DNA from: Mariniblastus sp.
GTDB lineage: Bacteria; Planctomycetota; Planctomycetia; Pirellulales; Pirellulaceae
Assembly (NCBI GenBank): GCA_028823415.1
Contig: JAPKBL010000017.1
Coordinates: 1 to 64,000, forward strand
Reading direction: 5' to 3'
DNA length: 64,000 nucleotides
Within the stretch, counting starts at the first letter, position 1. Every line of letters begins with the position of its first letter. Below, one piece after another: positions 18,291-27,382 of this stretch. Below the pieces are notes generated by a model that had not been told where the DNA came from, did no database searches, and saw only the letters and a list, made by a program, of their open reading frames with translations. Position numbers and translations under genes: made by a program.

Positions 18291-18851
18291 CTAAACGCTT
18301 TCAGCTTGTTCCAGCATCTTGATCCAGGGTGCAAGATATTGGCCATTGTCGTGATAGGTTCTTCCGGATACTAAATTTTCATCAACAACACATGGTTCGT
18401 TGACGAAAATTCCTCCACAAGACTCCAGATCAAATCGACACTTTTCAACTGTCGCCATCCGTCGTCCTCGGACGCAATCTGCGTAAGCCGGAATCTCTAC
18501 TCCATGACAGACGCTGGCAATTGGCAGGTTGTGTTCAAAAAAGTATTTTGTGATTGCGACTAAGTCTGGATCGTAGCGAATGTATTCTGGTGCGCGCCCT
18601 CCAGAGAAAAAGATTCCGGTGTAATCTCTCGGATCAACATCGCAAAATCGAATCTCACTTTCAATCTTGTATCCTTCCCACTCCTGCGTGATTGTCCAGC
18701 CAGGTTTGACTTCGTGCATTACCATCTGGTAATTACGTTTCTCCGGGGCCGCAATGACCGGTTGCATGCCGGCCTCTTGAAGGCGGTAATAGGGATACAT
18801 CGTATCCAATGTTTCCGAAGCGTCACCGATGATAATGAGGACTTTTTTCAT
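18291..18851 (-). CDS. DJ-1/PfpI-family protein
   Basis: 186 aa with the class I glutamine-amidotransferase-like fold. The nucleophile elbow is SVCHGVE with C115 and H116, and the acidic partner E is in GDASETLD near the N-terminus. Family members are cysteine peptidase/chaperone/deglycase-like proteins (PfpI, YhbO, DJ-1). The sequence PYYRLQEAGMQPVIAAPE matches the PfpI group. The exact activity in this group is disputed and cannot be read from sequence. Only 38 bp separate its start from the stop of the upstream ApbE gene on the same strand, so the two may be co-transcribed. Confidence 0.88.
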   Translation of the reverse strand: MKKVLIIIGDASETLDTMYPYYRLQEAGMQPVIAAPEKRNYQMVMHEVKPGWTITQEWEGYKIESEIRFCDVDPRDYTGIFFSGGRAPEYIRYDPDLVAITKYFFEHNLPIASVCHGVEIPAYADCVRGRRMATVEKCRFDLESCGGIFVNEPCVVDENLVSGRTYHDNGQYLAPWIKMLEQAESV

Positions 18852-18889
18852 GGGAATTTTTGATCAGTATGGGAGTATTTTTTCGATTT

Positions 18890-20101
18890 TTAATTCAGCC
18901 GCTTCCAAGAGTCTTTAGTTAAGTTATACGTCTCAATCGCGACGCGACTTTTGGCAGCAGGATTCTCAGAGACGATGATGGCGCCGACTTCTGGGTGGTT
19001 CTCGCAGTACGTTTTGATGGATTCATGTGGCATGACGAAAAAGCCAGTCGCCAGTGCATCCGATAGGGCGGCTGATGGCGAAATTACAGTGGTAGAAAGG
19101 TATCTTTCGCTGGGCCATCCTGTTCGCGGGTCGATGATGTGCCCGTACCTTTTTCCTTGGTGGTAAAAACCCTGCCTCGCCGTGCCGGACGTGCCCAGCG
19201 CCTGGTTGCGAAGATACACCTCCGCCAATCGCTGGCCCGGTAAGGTTGGATGGCTAATCCCGACCGTCCACCCAGGATTAAGCGTTGATGTCGGCTTCTG
19301 AGAATCGGATGAACTTTGAAATTCCGAAGCGTCAATATTGATCGAACTACCATTGGCAATAACACTGCTTTGCCCACCGTGTATTACATAATTTTCTAGT
19401 TCGCGTTGGCCGAACATCTCTTTCACTCGATCTAGTGCATGGCCTTTGCCAATTCCTCCGAGATTCAACATCAAGTTGGGCAGTTCGAAAGAGATGGTGG
19501 AATCAGTTTCGCGCAAGTTAAAATGGTTGGAGCCAATCGTCGGTAGAAGTTTTTCGATTTTTGTTGGGTCGGGAAGATTGCCATTTCGTTTTTCAAAGCC
19601 CCACAGTCTAGTCAACGGGCCGGAAGTAATATCAAACGCGCCCTCGGTCTCACGGAAGATCGTGTGGGCGAGCGAGAGAAGTTCAAACAAACGAGATTCG
19701 ACTCGAACATTATTTTCGAAAGCCTCTCGATTGATCTCACTCAATTCGCTGTGGTCTCGATAAATTGTTAATTGATCTTCAAGTAAGTCGATCAGTTGGA
19801 ATGCATCCATAGTGGCCATTCCGGAATGTTTATATTGATGAAGGTTGAAATAAACCTCGAATTCACATGCCATTGCGTTTTTAGAATAATACTCCAGATA
19901 TCCTGACTGGCGATCTCGTGAAAATGAGTTCGTGGTGTCGTTGTTTTCCTTATTCTGATTGGCCTCCTCGGATTCGCGTCGTATTGCATCAATCGCACTG
20001 ATTCCGCGTAAGAATTCTCGACGGTTAGAAGCACTTCCGGTCTGGTCGCAGTCAGAGGGCGCCTTCGGGTTGTGCGGATTGCGTTCGGAATCAGAGTTCA
20101 T
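18890..20101 (-). CDS. apbE: FAD:protein FMN transferase (ApbE family)
   Basis: 403-aa ApbE-type flavin transferase, which attaches FMN to Thr/Ser of target flavoproteins using FAD and Mg2+. Recognisable motifs are AMACEFEVYF, LLEDQLTIYRDHSELSEIN, GAFDITSGPL, the LNLGGIGKGHALD motif, and GTSGTARQ with GHIIDPRTGWP near the C-terminus. The N-terminus has NRREFLRG, like a twin-arginine start, but no hydrophobic stretch follows and no lipobox is present. Export is therefore uncertain; it looks like a degenerate Tat leader. No flavin-accepting NqrB/RnfG gene lies nearby. Confidence 0.92.
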   Translation of the reverse strand: MNSDSERNPHNPKAPSDCDQTGSASNRREFLRGISAIDAIRRESEEANQNKENNDTTNSFSRDRQSGYLEYYSKNAMACEFEVYFNLHQYKHSGMATMDAFQLIDLLEDQLTIYRDHSELSEINREAFENNVRVESRLFELLSLAHTIFRETEGAFDITSGPLTRLWGFEKRNGNLPDPTKIEKLLPTIGSNHFNLRETDSTISFELPNLMLNLGGIGKGHALDRVKEMFGQRELENYVIHGGQSSVIANGSSINIDASEFQSSSDSQKPTSTLNPGWTVGISHPTLPGQRLAEVYLRNQALGTSGTARQGFYHQGKRYGHIIDPRTGWPSERYLSTTVISPSAALSDALATGFFVMPHESIKTYCENHPEVGAIIVSENPAAKSRVAIETYNLTKDSWKRLN

Positions 20102-20293
20102 AACTCAACTTCGGGAAAATAGGCGGCCGCAGGCAATGATGGCAAGTCAGGCCGGTTTGGTTGCATAAGTGTGTCAATGGTATCCCACATTTTACAATAA
20201 TGATTTTTGTATGTGACGTTTTCCTGTTGTATTACCGGAAATTGACCTTCATACTTAATCATTGCAGGGCTTGATGACCTTTAATGTGGAATT

Positions 20294-21274
20294 TTGAATA
20301 TGTGCCGAGAGACGTTCATTGTCTGGTTTTTGATTTTTTTCACCTTCGCCGGCGGTACGATAGCAGCGACTCAGGTGCAGGAACGTAAGTCCAAAGAAGT
20401 TACCCGAGTGAAACGTCCAAAATTTTCTGAAAAGCAATGGGACGGTATCTATTTCCGGAATCTATTCGAAGAGGGGCTTGTCGGCCCCCGTCCGGCGCAA
20501 TTAACGCCCGGCACTGCCTCGACGCCGAAGAGCCCGGGTGGATTCGGGTCGGACGTTGCTGATCCAGTGGTCGCGGAGGGCAATTCAAAATGGTCGGGTT
20601 TGGTTTCTGCGTCTACCATCGAGGATGAAGTCAAGGCAATTCAAAAACGATTGGCGATGGAAGTCACAACGCCAGTTAAATTTAAAAGTGAATATGCTAA
20701 AGCGCATCAATCATTTTCGATTCTTTCCATGCTGTTCGGCATTGTTCGCGAATACGATTCAGAAGTTCGCTGGAAACGGTTTGCCGAAGACGCGCAGATT
20801 TCGTTTGAGCGAGCTGCCGCCAATTCAAGAGTTGGGACTATCCAGGCATACGAGAGTTGCAAGCGGCGCAAAGGTGATCTCGAGGAGATGGTGCGCGGCG
20901 GCAACTTCAACGCAGCAGAAAAACCACCTGAAATACTAGATTGGTCTGCTGTGGTGGATCGGAGTCCAATCATGAAACGCCTGAAAGAGTCTAAAGAATT
21001 ACTCAAACAATTGAGCGCCAACGAGAGAGAATTTTCAGGCGGTACCGAAAAGATTTTGCATGAATCCGAACTGATTGCTGCCATGGGATATGCTTTAATG
21101 ATGGAAAATATGAACGATGCGGATGATGATGGGTATCTTGACTTGGCTAAATCGATGATCGATGCCGCAAATCAAACAAAAAGCGCTTGTCTCAATCAGG
21201 ATTACGACGCTGCCGCGATAGCGATTAATTTGATTGATCAGTCGTGTAATAATTGTCACGATGAATGGAAGTAG
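20294..21274 (+). CDS. Cytochrome c'-like protein with C-terminal haem motif
   Basis: 326-aa exported protein. A signal segment (about 8-27) is followed by a Pro-rich linker, then an alpha-helical domain. The single haem-binding motif CNNCH lies at the extreme C-terminus (DQSCNNCHDEWK). This placement, on a late helix of a helical bundle, is that of class II cytochromes (cytochrome c' / c-556). The domain from about 95 to 326 is longer than a standard 130-aa cytochrome c', so additional helices are present. It heads a tight three-gene plus-strand unit with two small paralogues and may serve as their redox or sensing partner, but this is only context. Confidence 0.75.
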   Translation: MNMCRETFIVWFLIFFTFAGGTIAATQVQERKSKEVTRVKRPKFSEKQWDGIYFRNLFEEGLVGPRPAQLTPGTASTPKSPGGFGSDVADPVVAEGNSKWSGLVSASTIEDEVKAIQKRLAMEVTTPVKFKSEYAKAHQSFSILSMLFGIVREYDSEVRWKRFAEDAQISFERAAANSRVGTIQAYESCKRRKGDLEEMVRGGNFNAAEKPPEILDWSAVVDRSPIMKRLKESKELLKQLSANEREFSGGTEKILHESELIAAMGYALMMENMNDADDDGYLDLAKSMIDAANQTKSACLNQDYDAAAIAINLIDQSCNNCHDEWK

Positions 21275-21285
21275 GGGCTAACGCT

Positions 21286-21711
21286 ATGAAAGAGCTAAAC
21301 GATCTGTCGCCCTGGGTTCACCCCAAAGCGCAAAACTGGTTTTATGCTCTTTTCAGAAAGACCAACATCGCGATGGTCTTGGATGACGAACTTCAAAAGC
21401 CCGAAGGTGCGATTTCTTTGGACCGGATGCGGATGATTTTGGCCTTTGGGATTTTGTTGGGCCGTGACGAGATGTGGCCAGAAAATGAGCGTGCGACGTT
21501 AAAGGCTATTTTGAGAAAAGCGCGGCAGATTGCAAAATTGACCCCAAAATCAAAGTTGGGAAAGCCTTTAACAATGGCCGAGCATCAGGCGTACAATTAT
21601 AAGTTAGAGGAATTCAAGCGGGAAATTGAGCTTCTCAGTCGGCGTTTGGGAATGTCCAACCGCCAAACAGCAATCGATCCACCGGTGTCTTGGCAACCCT
21701 TTTGGGAGTGA
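21286..21711 (+). CDS. Conserved hypothetical protein, paralogue of the next gene
   Basis: 141 aa from the ATG at 21286, chosen because AGGGG at 21273-21277 sits 8 nt before it; an ATG at 21265 overlaps the cytochrome gene and is less likely. Predominantly helical, cytoplasmic, no signal peptide. Sequence layout (PW..AQNWFYALFR, a central MILAFGILLGRDEMWPENERATLKAILRKA and the terminal PPVSWQPFWE) is shared with the following gene (PWGQAMRLIHG, AAMVVMFCRENLWPIRDEHQIDRIL, APVSWGDIWV). No known family is recognised. Confidence 0.72.
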   Translation: MKELNDLSPWVHPKAQNWFYALFRKTNIAMVLDDELQKPEGAISLDRMRMILAFGILLGRDEMWPENERATLKAILRKARQIAKLTPKSKLGKPLTMAEHQAYNYKLEEFKREIELLSRRLGMSNRQTAIDPPVSWQPFWE

Positions 21712-21714
21712 TGC

Positions 21715-22155
21715 ATGCAGAATCAGAAATCAGGCAAAGTCGCTGCTCCTTGGGATACGGAAGATGGAAGGCAATGGCTTGAGGATTTGAATCCGTGGGG
21801 ACAGGCGATGCGGCTTATCCATGGAACGCTTCAACTAGAAACGAAAAAACATCCACAAGAAATCAGGGCAGCCGCTGCGATGGTCGTAATGTTCTGCCGT
21901 GAGAACCTTTGGCCGATCCGAGATGAACATCAGATCGACCGAATCCTGGAAACGGCCGCAAAACAGCTTACTGCTATTAAGCAGCTCTATGAAATCAAAG
22001 CCAGGTCGAAACCAGAGATGATGACCAATAGAAATTATCGAAATCTTTTGGTTTCAATCGATCAAGAGGTTCGAATTCTCGAAGCGAGAATGTCAGATCC
22101 GAAGCCGCCTATGCCCAATGAGGCGCCCGTTAGTTGGGGCGATATTTGGGTTTAA
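21715..22155 (+). CDS. Conserved hypothetical protein, paralogue of the previous gene
   Basis: 146 aa, starting 3 bp after the preceding stop codon, so almost certainly translated from the same mRNA. Helical, soluble, with the same skeleton as its neighbour: Pro-Trp near the start, a central hydrophobic helix with E/R-x-x-W-P, a basic helix, and a terminal VSW-x-x-x-W motif. Divergence is high, which suggests an old duplication retained as a pair. Function unknown. Confidence 0.72.
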   Translation: MQNQKSGKVAAPWDTEDGRQWLEDLNPWGQAMRLIHGTLQLETKKHPQEIRAAAAMVVMFCRENLWPIRDEHQIDRILETAAKQLTAIKQLYEIKARSKPEMMTNRNYRNLLVSIDQEVRILEARMSDPKPPMPNEAPVSWGDIWV

Positions 22156-22244
22156 TTTTTTTTGAATTGTGTAAACGCAAGTCCATTCTTAAGTTGATGA
22201 TTGCAACAATGTCGTTCTCACAAACTAAGCCAAAGAAGCCACGT

Positions 22245-23093
22245 CTATTTTTTAGGTAGATTGTAGAAAGAAATGGCTGGGTCAGCGTTAGAGTCCTTGA
22301 CGAAATAAATCGCGTGCATTTTCTGGGGTGGATCTTCACTGTTGCCAGGATGGACCCTCCCGAAGCTCGCCTGAAACCTTCCGCCGGCCTGTTGCGACGC
22401 TAACCGCATTTCACTGAGTTTAAATGGCTTGATTCCTAGTTTAAGTCTTTCAATTTCCAAGTTTACCGCTTGCAGGATTTCAGGCCCACGCGCGCCGAGA
22501 TTTACTTGCGAAATGATCGCCTTACACCGCTGTTCGATAGATTCGCATTTCGTGATTTCATCGAAATTCGGAAAGCTCTTTGTAGCGCTCCAGAGTGAGT
22601 ATATTTCGACTTCGTGAATCTTGCCGTCAAAGTTCCCTGAGAATATAGAACTGTATCCATCGGCTATTACCGTGGCGCCATTTTGGTTCATTCGTTTTTC
22701 AATATCACCTGAGTTCAAGTTAAAAAAGTCGTTTTTCTTTAGAATGAAATCCTTAAACTTATTCATGTCCTCTGGCCCGAGTTTTGCCTCTCGATCGGCG
22801 ACGCCTACATCCCCTGTCACAACAATGTTTCCGTTACTGTAGATGCGTAACTTGTCGATAGGCTTATCGGATCCTCGAGGGCCACCGGAGACTGCATAGC
22901 GAAATACTGGGTCCTCGAGTTGAGCAGGTTTCACCCGTGTTTCGGAGGGATCGGCATGGGTGTCAGCCACTTGTTCGGTGCAAGTTGTTATTCCACGGGC
23001 TGAGCAAAAAGGAGCGCCGATTGAAACCAGAAATACAACGCTCCCGGCAACGAAAAAATATGTAATATAATTTTGAGCGTTGCGTATCAACAT
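22245..23093 (-). CDS. Exported hypothetical protein
   Basis: 282 aa with a signal segment at about 10-31 ending in a Cys-rich stretch (FCSARGITTC). The mature part is beta-rich early (FRYAVSGGPRGSDKPIDKLRIYSNGNIVV) followed by helical segments, and ends with a strand pair near HAIYFVKDSNADPAISFYN. I recognise no family; the pattern of a value compared per row (LRIYSNGNIVVTGDVG) resembles small secreted planctomycete proteins of unknown role. It lies 91 bp after the TlpA-like gene on the same strand and could be co-transcribed. Confidence 0.65.
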   Translation of the reverse strand: MLIRNAQNYITYFFVAGSVVFLVSIGAPFCSARGITTCTEQVADTHADPSETRVKPAQLEDPVFRYAVSGGPRGSDKPIDKLRIYSNGNIVVTGDVGVADREAKLGPEDMNKFKDFILKKNDFFNLNSGDIEKRMNQNGATVIADGYSSIFSGNFDGKIHEVEIYSLWSATKSFPNFDEITKCESIEQRCKAIISQVNLGARGPEILQAVNLEIERLKLGIKPFKLSEMRLASQQAGGRFQASFGRVHPGNSEDPPQKMHAIYFVKDSNADPAISFYNLPKK

Positions 23094-23184
23094 TTTAAGT
23101 CCTCGTTGTTATTGGGCGCGTCGAACGGTTTGCAGTAAGTTTGTTTTCCGGAATAATTATATTCGAAAAAACTCGCACTAATGG

Positions 23185-25125
23185 TCATCTCAGTTGTCGC
23201 TCGATCTCTCGTTCTAGATTTGAAATGCCGATGTTGCTGTCGATTAATCGTCCGTCTCCATCTAGCAAGAAGACAGCCGGTTCGGTGGAAATCCCCAACT
23301 GGTGAGCCAGTGGACTATTTTCTACACTTCCAGGTTCGTGCAATTGAACCCAAGTGATTTCCGGGTTCGTTTTAAGAAAATCCTTGAATTGTTTCGTGCC
23401 GTCGGTCGCGTTGGATCCTTCAATATTGCATCCGACAATGATTAATTCGTCTTTGTATTTTTCCGATAATCTCGCTAGCTCCTTAATGTCCGTTTCTGGA
23501 AAACACCAAGTTTCCCAAAAGTGAAGTACGACTAGCTTTTTCTTGAGATCTTCAATGTCGAATTGTTTCCCATCCACTTGTTTTGACGTTAATGAAATTG
23601 GCAGTTTTTCGGCACTCAATCGAGAGATTGCGCCTTTTGAACGCCGTCCGTATTTTGTATCTGGAAATCGCTTGAGACAGGCTTGATACCATTCAATTGC
23701 GGTTTTTTGATCATCAGTCGAGTTAACTTCATCGTGAACGGCTAATTGAATAAGAGCGTCCGCTGATTTTCCGCTTTGTGGGTAGTCTGTCTGAAATTGA
23801 TCTAGTCGAGAAATCATTCTTAAATAAGCGGATTCTCGTTGTTTATTGCTCCCATTGGCATTTGCACGTCCGTATTCGGCAAAAATTGCGCTCCATACGA
23901 CATAATCCAAGCCGGTTGAAGTCTTTTGAGTAGAGACGAATTTGTCCAAATATTTTAGACCATCGTCGAACCGCCCTTGTTGGTAGGAGTGGGCAACGGA
24001 ATCGGCGAGATTTTCTAGCCAATCCTGTTTCATTTTCGGATCGTCGGTTTTGACGTAAAATTGAACAAAGATATCTGCTTTTTGTTTTTCTAATTGCTGT
24101 ACTCGAACCCCTTTTGCTTGTCCAAGTTTCCCATCAAGCTTGGTTAATTCGTCATAGAGTTTAGAGAGGTTTTCCCCAGTAACGACCGTGGTCGCGGCGT
24201 TCGTCGTTCCGTATTGCGGTAGTGGAAAGAAAGCTCCACCACTCGCAAGTTGTTTGGAGGAATCGACGATTTCGGGAAGTTCGATCATTCGCCAGACATT
24301 TCCCACACGAACCATTGAGCCAAGTGCAATCTGGTTTCCCTTTTCGGATTCGAAAAAGCAGGAGGCTTGGTCATAAATTACTAAATCGCGACGATTTCCG
24401 AATGAACCCCCGGCCATTAACTGTGGGCGACCATTGCCGGAATCTAAAAACCGAGACTTTCCGTCAATCACCTTTTGCTTTCTGGCCATGTTATCAAATT
24501 CGCTACGCGCTTTTTGAATTCGGGCGGCAACGTCCTTGTTGAGCTCACCGCCTAATTGGAGTGCATCGAGCTCGGATTCGGTGAGCAACAACCGATTGAA
24601 TCGGTCAGCATCGCGGGAGCGGATCGCTTCAAAACATTCGTAGGCGACTTCTTCAGCGGAAATGATCTTCCAATTGTCAATTTTTCCGTCCTGATTTTGG
24701 TCGATGCCCCAGCGAGTTCCGGCCGGTCCAATCCACCGGTACTGGTCGGTGCGCCCGTCAAAATTTGTATCCAGGTCACGGTAGACTTCGAGCCCATTGT
24801 TAAAATAGGCCCAGTGATCGAGCTTGTTGTCGCCATTGGTGTCGACGAATCGTCTGAGGATCCGACCGCTATTATGGTGAACCACAAAACCAGCTGGATC
24901 TTTTGTTGTGGCGAAAATACATTGCTTGAGAACGTCCTCGGTGGGGCGCTCGTAATCAACATCCTGTTTCGCTTTGATTGAGATAGCTTTTTTCAGCGGA
25001 GCTTCTTGACCAAGCGAAATTTTTAGCCCGAGATTATTTAGCAAGCCAAAAGTGCAAGCCATGATGGTTCCGGCAAATATCAAACGGAACGAAATAGAAG
25101 ATAATCCAAAAGTCATTGACAACAC
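23185..25125 (-). CDS. TlpA-like thioredoxin-fold protein lacking the resolving cysteine
   Basis: 646 aa. An N-terminal hydrophobic segment (about 10-35) is followed by an EF-hand/calcium-dock-like set of repeats (DTNGDNKLDHWAYFNNGLE, NFDGRTDQYRWIG, NQDGKIDNWKII at about 90-155), a helical middle with TPR-like segments, then a redoxin domain from about 515. The active-site loop reads HFWETWCFPETDIKELA: C541 is kept but the second Cys of CxxC is Glu (E544). Thus it cannot form the usual intramolecular disulfide. The rest of the fold (LIIVGCNIEG, GISTEPAVFLLDGDGRLID with the cis-Pro) is intact. Likely envelope protein; redox role uncertain. Confidence 0.82.
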   Translation of the reverse strand: MLSMTFGLSSISFRLIFAGTIMACTFGLLNNLGLKISLGQEAPLKKAISIKAKQDVDYERPTEDVLKQCIFATTKDPAGFVVHHNSGRILRRFVDTNGDNKLDHWAYFNNGLEVYRDLDTNFDGRTDQYRWIGPAGTRWGIDQNQDGKIDNWKIISAEEVAYECFEAIRSRDADRFNRLLLTESELDALQLGGELNKDVAARIQKARSEFDNMARKQKVIDGKSRFLDSGNGRPQLMAGGSFGNRRDLVIYDQASCFFESEKGNQIALGSMVRVGNVWRMIELPEIVDSSKQLASGGAFFPLPQYGTTNAATTVVTGENLSKLYDELTKLDGKLGQAKGVRVQQLEKQKADIFVQFYVKTDDPKMKQDWLENLADSVAHSYQQGRFDDGLKYLDKFVSTQKTSTGLDYVVWSAIFAEYGRANANGSNKQRESAYLRMISRLDQFQTDYPQSGKSADALIQLAVHDEVNSTDDQKTAIEWYQACLKRFPDTKYGRRSKGAISRLSAEKLPISLTSKQVDGKQFDIEDLKKKLVVLHFWETWCFPETDIKELARLSEKYKDELIIVGCNIEGSNATDGTKQFKDFLKTNPEITWVQLHEPGSVENSPLAHQLGISTEPAVFLLDGDGRLIDSNIGISNLEREIERQLR

Positions 25126-25454
25126 CTGTCTGTCACTCGGTTAATGTACGTCCGATCGCGCCAGCCTATAAAATTTTAACTTCGTCGGCTGCTTCTCTGA
25201 CACAAATACACGCAATCAGAGCAATTACGCTGAATCAATCTGTCGTAAGACTACCTGATTTGGTCGTTATGAATAAAGACTGGATTTCGGTCATCCCGGC
25301 GTTTTAAATAAGTCAGCTGTACGAATGTTTGAAACTGGAGGAGTTGCAAAGAAGAAACAAACTGCGGACGGCTCCGGGACTCGATTGTCGAAACAGGTTG
25401 GAGGGAGATGGCCGGTTAAATCGCTTGATATCCAATGAAAAAAACCGCCTGTCA
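25126..25454. other. Intergenic upstream of an orphan terminator
   Basis: No plausible coding sequence occurs in this stretch on either strand, yet an intrinsic terminator follows on the plus strand at 25459. A short untranslated transcript could originate here, but I cannot match it to tmRNA, 4.5S, 6S or RNase P RNA consensus elements. Confidence 0.35.
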
Positions 25455-25458
25455 ATCT

Positions 25459-25486
25459 ATTCTTGATTCGATATCAAGAATTTTTT
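25459..25486 (+). terminator. Intrinsic terminator without an upstream gene
   Basis: TTCTTGAT (25460-25467) and ATCAAGAA (25473-25480) form an 8-bp stem with a 5-nt loop, followed by six T residues (25481-25486). The upstream CTTGATATC at 25424-25432 can compete by pairing with GATATCAAG (25470-25478), an alternative structure reminiscent of an attenuator. Confidence 0.6.
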
Positions 25487-25654
25487 AGGTTCGTTGAATT
25501 TGGGGTTGGTTTTCAGCGGCAATTTGACGATAAATTGAGCTTAACAGCCCATTTGACAGTCGGAACTGAGTTCCTAGAATACTCCTTTTAGTTTTTCGCA
25601 AGGTTTTTGCGAGATGCCAGACGCTCAAGAGCGAGAGAAGTAAACTTGGCCGAA

Positions 25655-25682
25655 TTGACAAAATGGGTTGTTTACTTAAACT
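25655..25682 (+). promoter_or_regulatory. Probable promoter of the tRNA-Ile/tRNA-Ala unit
   Basis: TTGACA (25655-25660) is a perfect -35 hexamer; 16 bp later is TAAACT (25677-25682), matching four of six bases of a -10 box. The tRNA-Ile begins 42 bp downstream. Confidence 0.5.
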
Positions 25683-25724
25683 TCGCAATTCAAGGCACGG
25701 TTTTTGGTGCCAAGGGTCAAATGA

Positions 25725-25798
25725 GGGCGTGTAGCTCAGTTGGTTAGAGCGCGTCGCTGATAACGACGAGGTCCCAGATTCGAATTCTGGCACGCCCA
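25725..25798 (+). tRNA. tRNA-Ile (GAT)
   Basis: A 74-nt cloverleaf: acceptor GGGCGTG/CACGCCC, D stem GCTC/GAGC, anticodon stem CGTCG/CGACG around CTGATAA giving anticodon GAT, T arm with GATTCGAATTC. Discriminator A. Paired with tRNA-Ala 59 bp downstream. Confidence 0.97.
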
Positions 25799-25857
25799 CT
25801 TGTTTGGCTTTAAGCGGTTGAAAACACGAAGATGGATGGTTATCTTGGGATAAATCA

Positions 25858-25930
<73 letters not shown>

Positions 25931-25937
25931 CTGATTT

Positions 25938-25966
25938 AAGCCTTCCTTTTTAGGAAGGCTTTTTTT
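25938..25966 (+). terminator. Intrinsic terminator of the tRNA-Ile/Ala unit
   Basis: AAGCCTTCC (25938-25946) pairs perfectly with GGAAGGCTT (25953-25961) over a 6-nt loop, followed by further T residues to 25966. It starts 8 nt after tRNA-Ala. Confidence 0.9.
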
Positions 25967-26187
25967 ATGCGCCGATGGGCGTTGTAGCATTCAAAAACTC
26001 AAGAAAGCCCATAAAATCCTCTTATTTGACAGAACCCCGCTAAAATTGATGTGGAAACTTTTTGCCGCATACGTTTACTGAGGTACACTTACCTTTAGCC
26101 TCGTTAATTATTTATTCCAAAAGTAAAAATCAGTAAATTACCTGACGCTTCGAAGCGGCGAGTCGAAGTACACCATTTAATGGGGCC

Positions 26188-27330
26188 ATGATGTCAAGAC
26201 AAGCGGTTTTTGAAGCGAGCCTGAGATACTTCTTACAACCGATCGGTGAATTTCTCGACGACCCTTCAATTACTGAAATTATGGTCAACGGGTACGAGCA
26301 AGTATTTATTGAGCGAAAAGGGAAGATTCAAAATACGGAGTCCGGTTTCCATAGTGAGGACGCCCTGCGATCTGCTGTGAACAACCTTGCACAATCGGTC
26401 GGTCGAGAGATCAGTGAAGACCATCCAGTGCTCGACGCCCGGCTTCCCGACGGTTCCCGGGTGCATGCAATCATTCCGCCAAGTTCCCGCGTTGGTACCT
26501 GCTTGACCATTCGGAAATTTTCCAGTGAACCATTAACGCTGGAGGATCTAATTGGGTTCGGCAGTCTCACCGAATCGGCACGTGAGTTTTTGGAAATTTG
26601 TGTGCGGTTGCGAAAGAACGTGATCATCTCCGGCGGCAGCGGAACAGGGAAGACTTCGATGTTGGGAGCGCTCTCACGAGCCATTCCTGAAACTGAACGC
26701 ATCATCGTCATCGAGGACACGTCGGAACTCCGTCTTCATCAAAAACACTGCCTTTACCTCGAAGCCCAACCCGCAACGAAAACGACCCAATCCGAGATGG
26801 ACATACGCGAGCTGTTTCGATCTTCATTGCGAATGAGACCGGATCGAATCATTGTTGGAGAAGTGAGAGCTGGTGAGGCACTGGATTTGATTCAATCGAT
26901 GATCAGTGGCCACGAAGGAAGTCTGTCAACGGTTCATGCCAGCTCGGCCGTGGATGCGATGGTTCGTTTGGAAACTTTGTCGCTAATGTCCGATGTTGAA
27001 ATTCCAGTTTATGTTGCCAGGGCCCAGGTGGCCTCAGCGATTGATCTCATCATTCAGCTAACACGTTCCAACGAGGACGGCCGCCGCCGCATTCATGCAA
27101 TTACAGAGGCCGGACGTTTAACTTCGGATCAGCAATATCAATTCAATGAATTGTACACCCTGAAACCGGTAAAAGCGGCTGCCAATTCCGAGTCAGACGA
27201 ACGTGTGGAAATGCAATTGACCCCAACAGGCACCGTGCCGCAGTTTTGTCAGGAACCCTATGAGAGTGGGATGGCGAATCGAATCAAAGCGTCAAAATCA
27301 ATGTGGAGCCGACCCACGAATATAAATTAA
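26188..27330 (+). CDS. cpaF: CpaF/TadA-family secretion ATPase (first copy)
   Basis: 380-aa hexameric ATPase of the type II/IV secretion superfamily that powers Tad/Flp pilus assembly. Signature parts: DPSITEIMVNG near the N-terminus, LDARLPDGSRVHAIIPP, LTIRKF, Walker A GGSGTGKT at 149-156, EDTSEL (Asp box), RMRPDRIIVGEVRAGEALDLI (Walker B) and GHEGSLSTVHA (His box). It is first in a 14-gene collinear cluster. A second CpaF, fused to an FHA domain, lies downstream, which is unusual because most Tad loci have one. A C-terminal extension (about 330-380) is polar and not conserved in the family. Confidence 0.95.
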   Translation: MMSRQAVFEASLRYFLQPIGEFLDDPSITEIMVNGYEQVFIERKGKIQNTESGFHSEDALRSAVNNLAQSVGREISEDHPVLDARLPDGSRVHAIIPPSSRVGTCLTIRKFSSEPLTLEDLIGFGSLTESAREFLEICVRLRKNVIISGGSGTGKTSMLGALSRAIPETERIIVIEDTSELRLHQKHCLYLEAQPATKTTQSEMDIRELFRSSLRMRPDRIIVGEVRAGEALDLIQSMISGHEGSLSTVHASSAVDAMVRLETLSLMSDVEIPVYVARAQVASAIDLIIQLTRSNEDGRRRIHAITEAGRLTSDQQYQFNELYTLKPVKAAANSESDERVEMQLTPTGTVPQFCQEPYESGMANRIKASKSMWSRPTNIN

Positions 27331-27382
27331 GCTGCCTTGCAAAAAAGCGACGTGGCAAACCGAAGCAATTATTGAAAATTTA

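Noticed and set aside
25126-25486. tmRNA, 4.5S RNA or RNase P RNA
   Set aside because: Hallmark conserved segments of these RNAs are not present on either strand.
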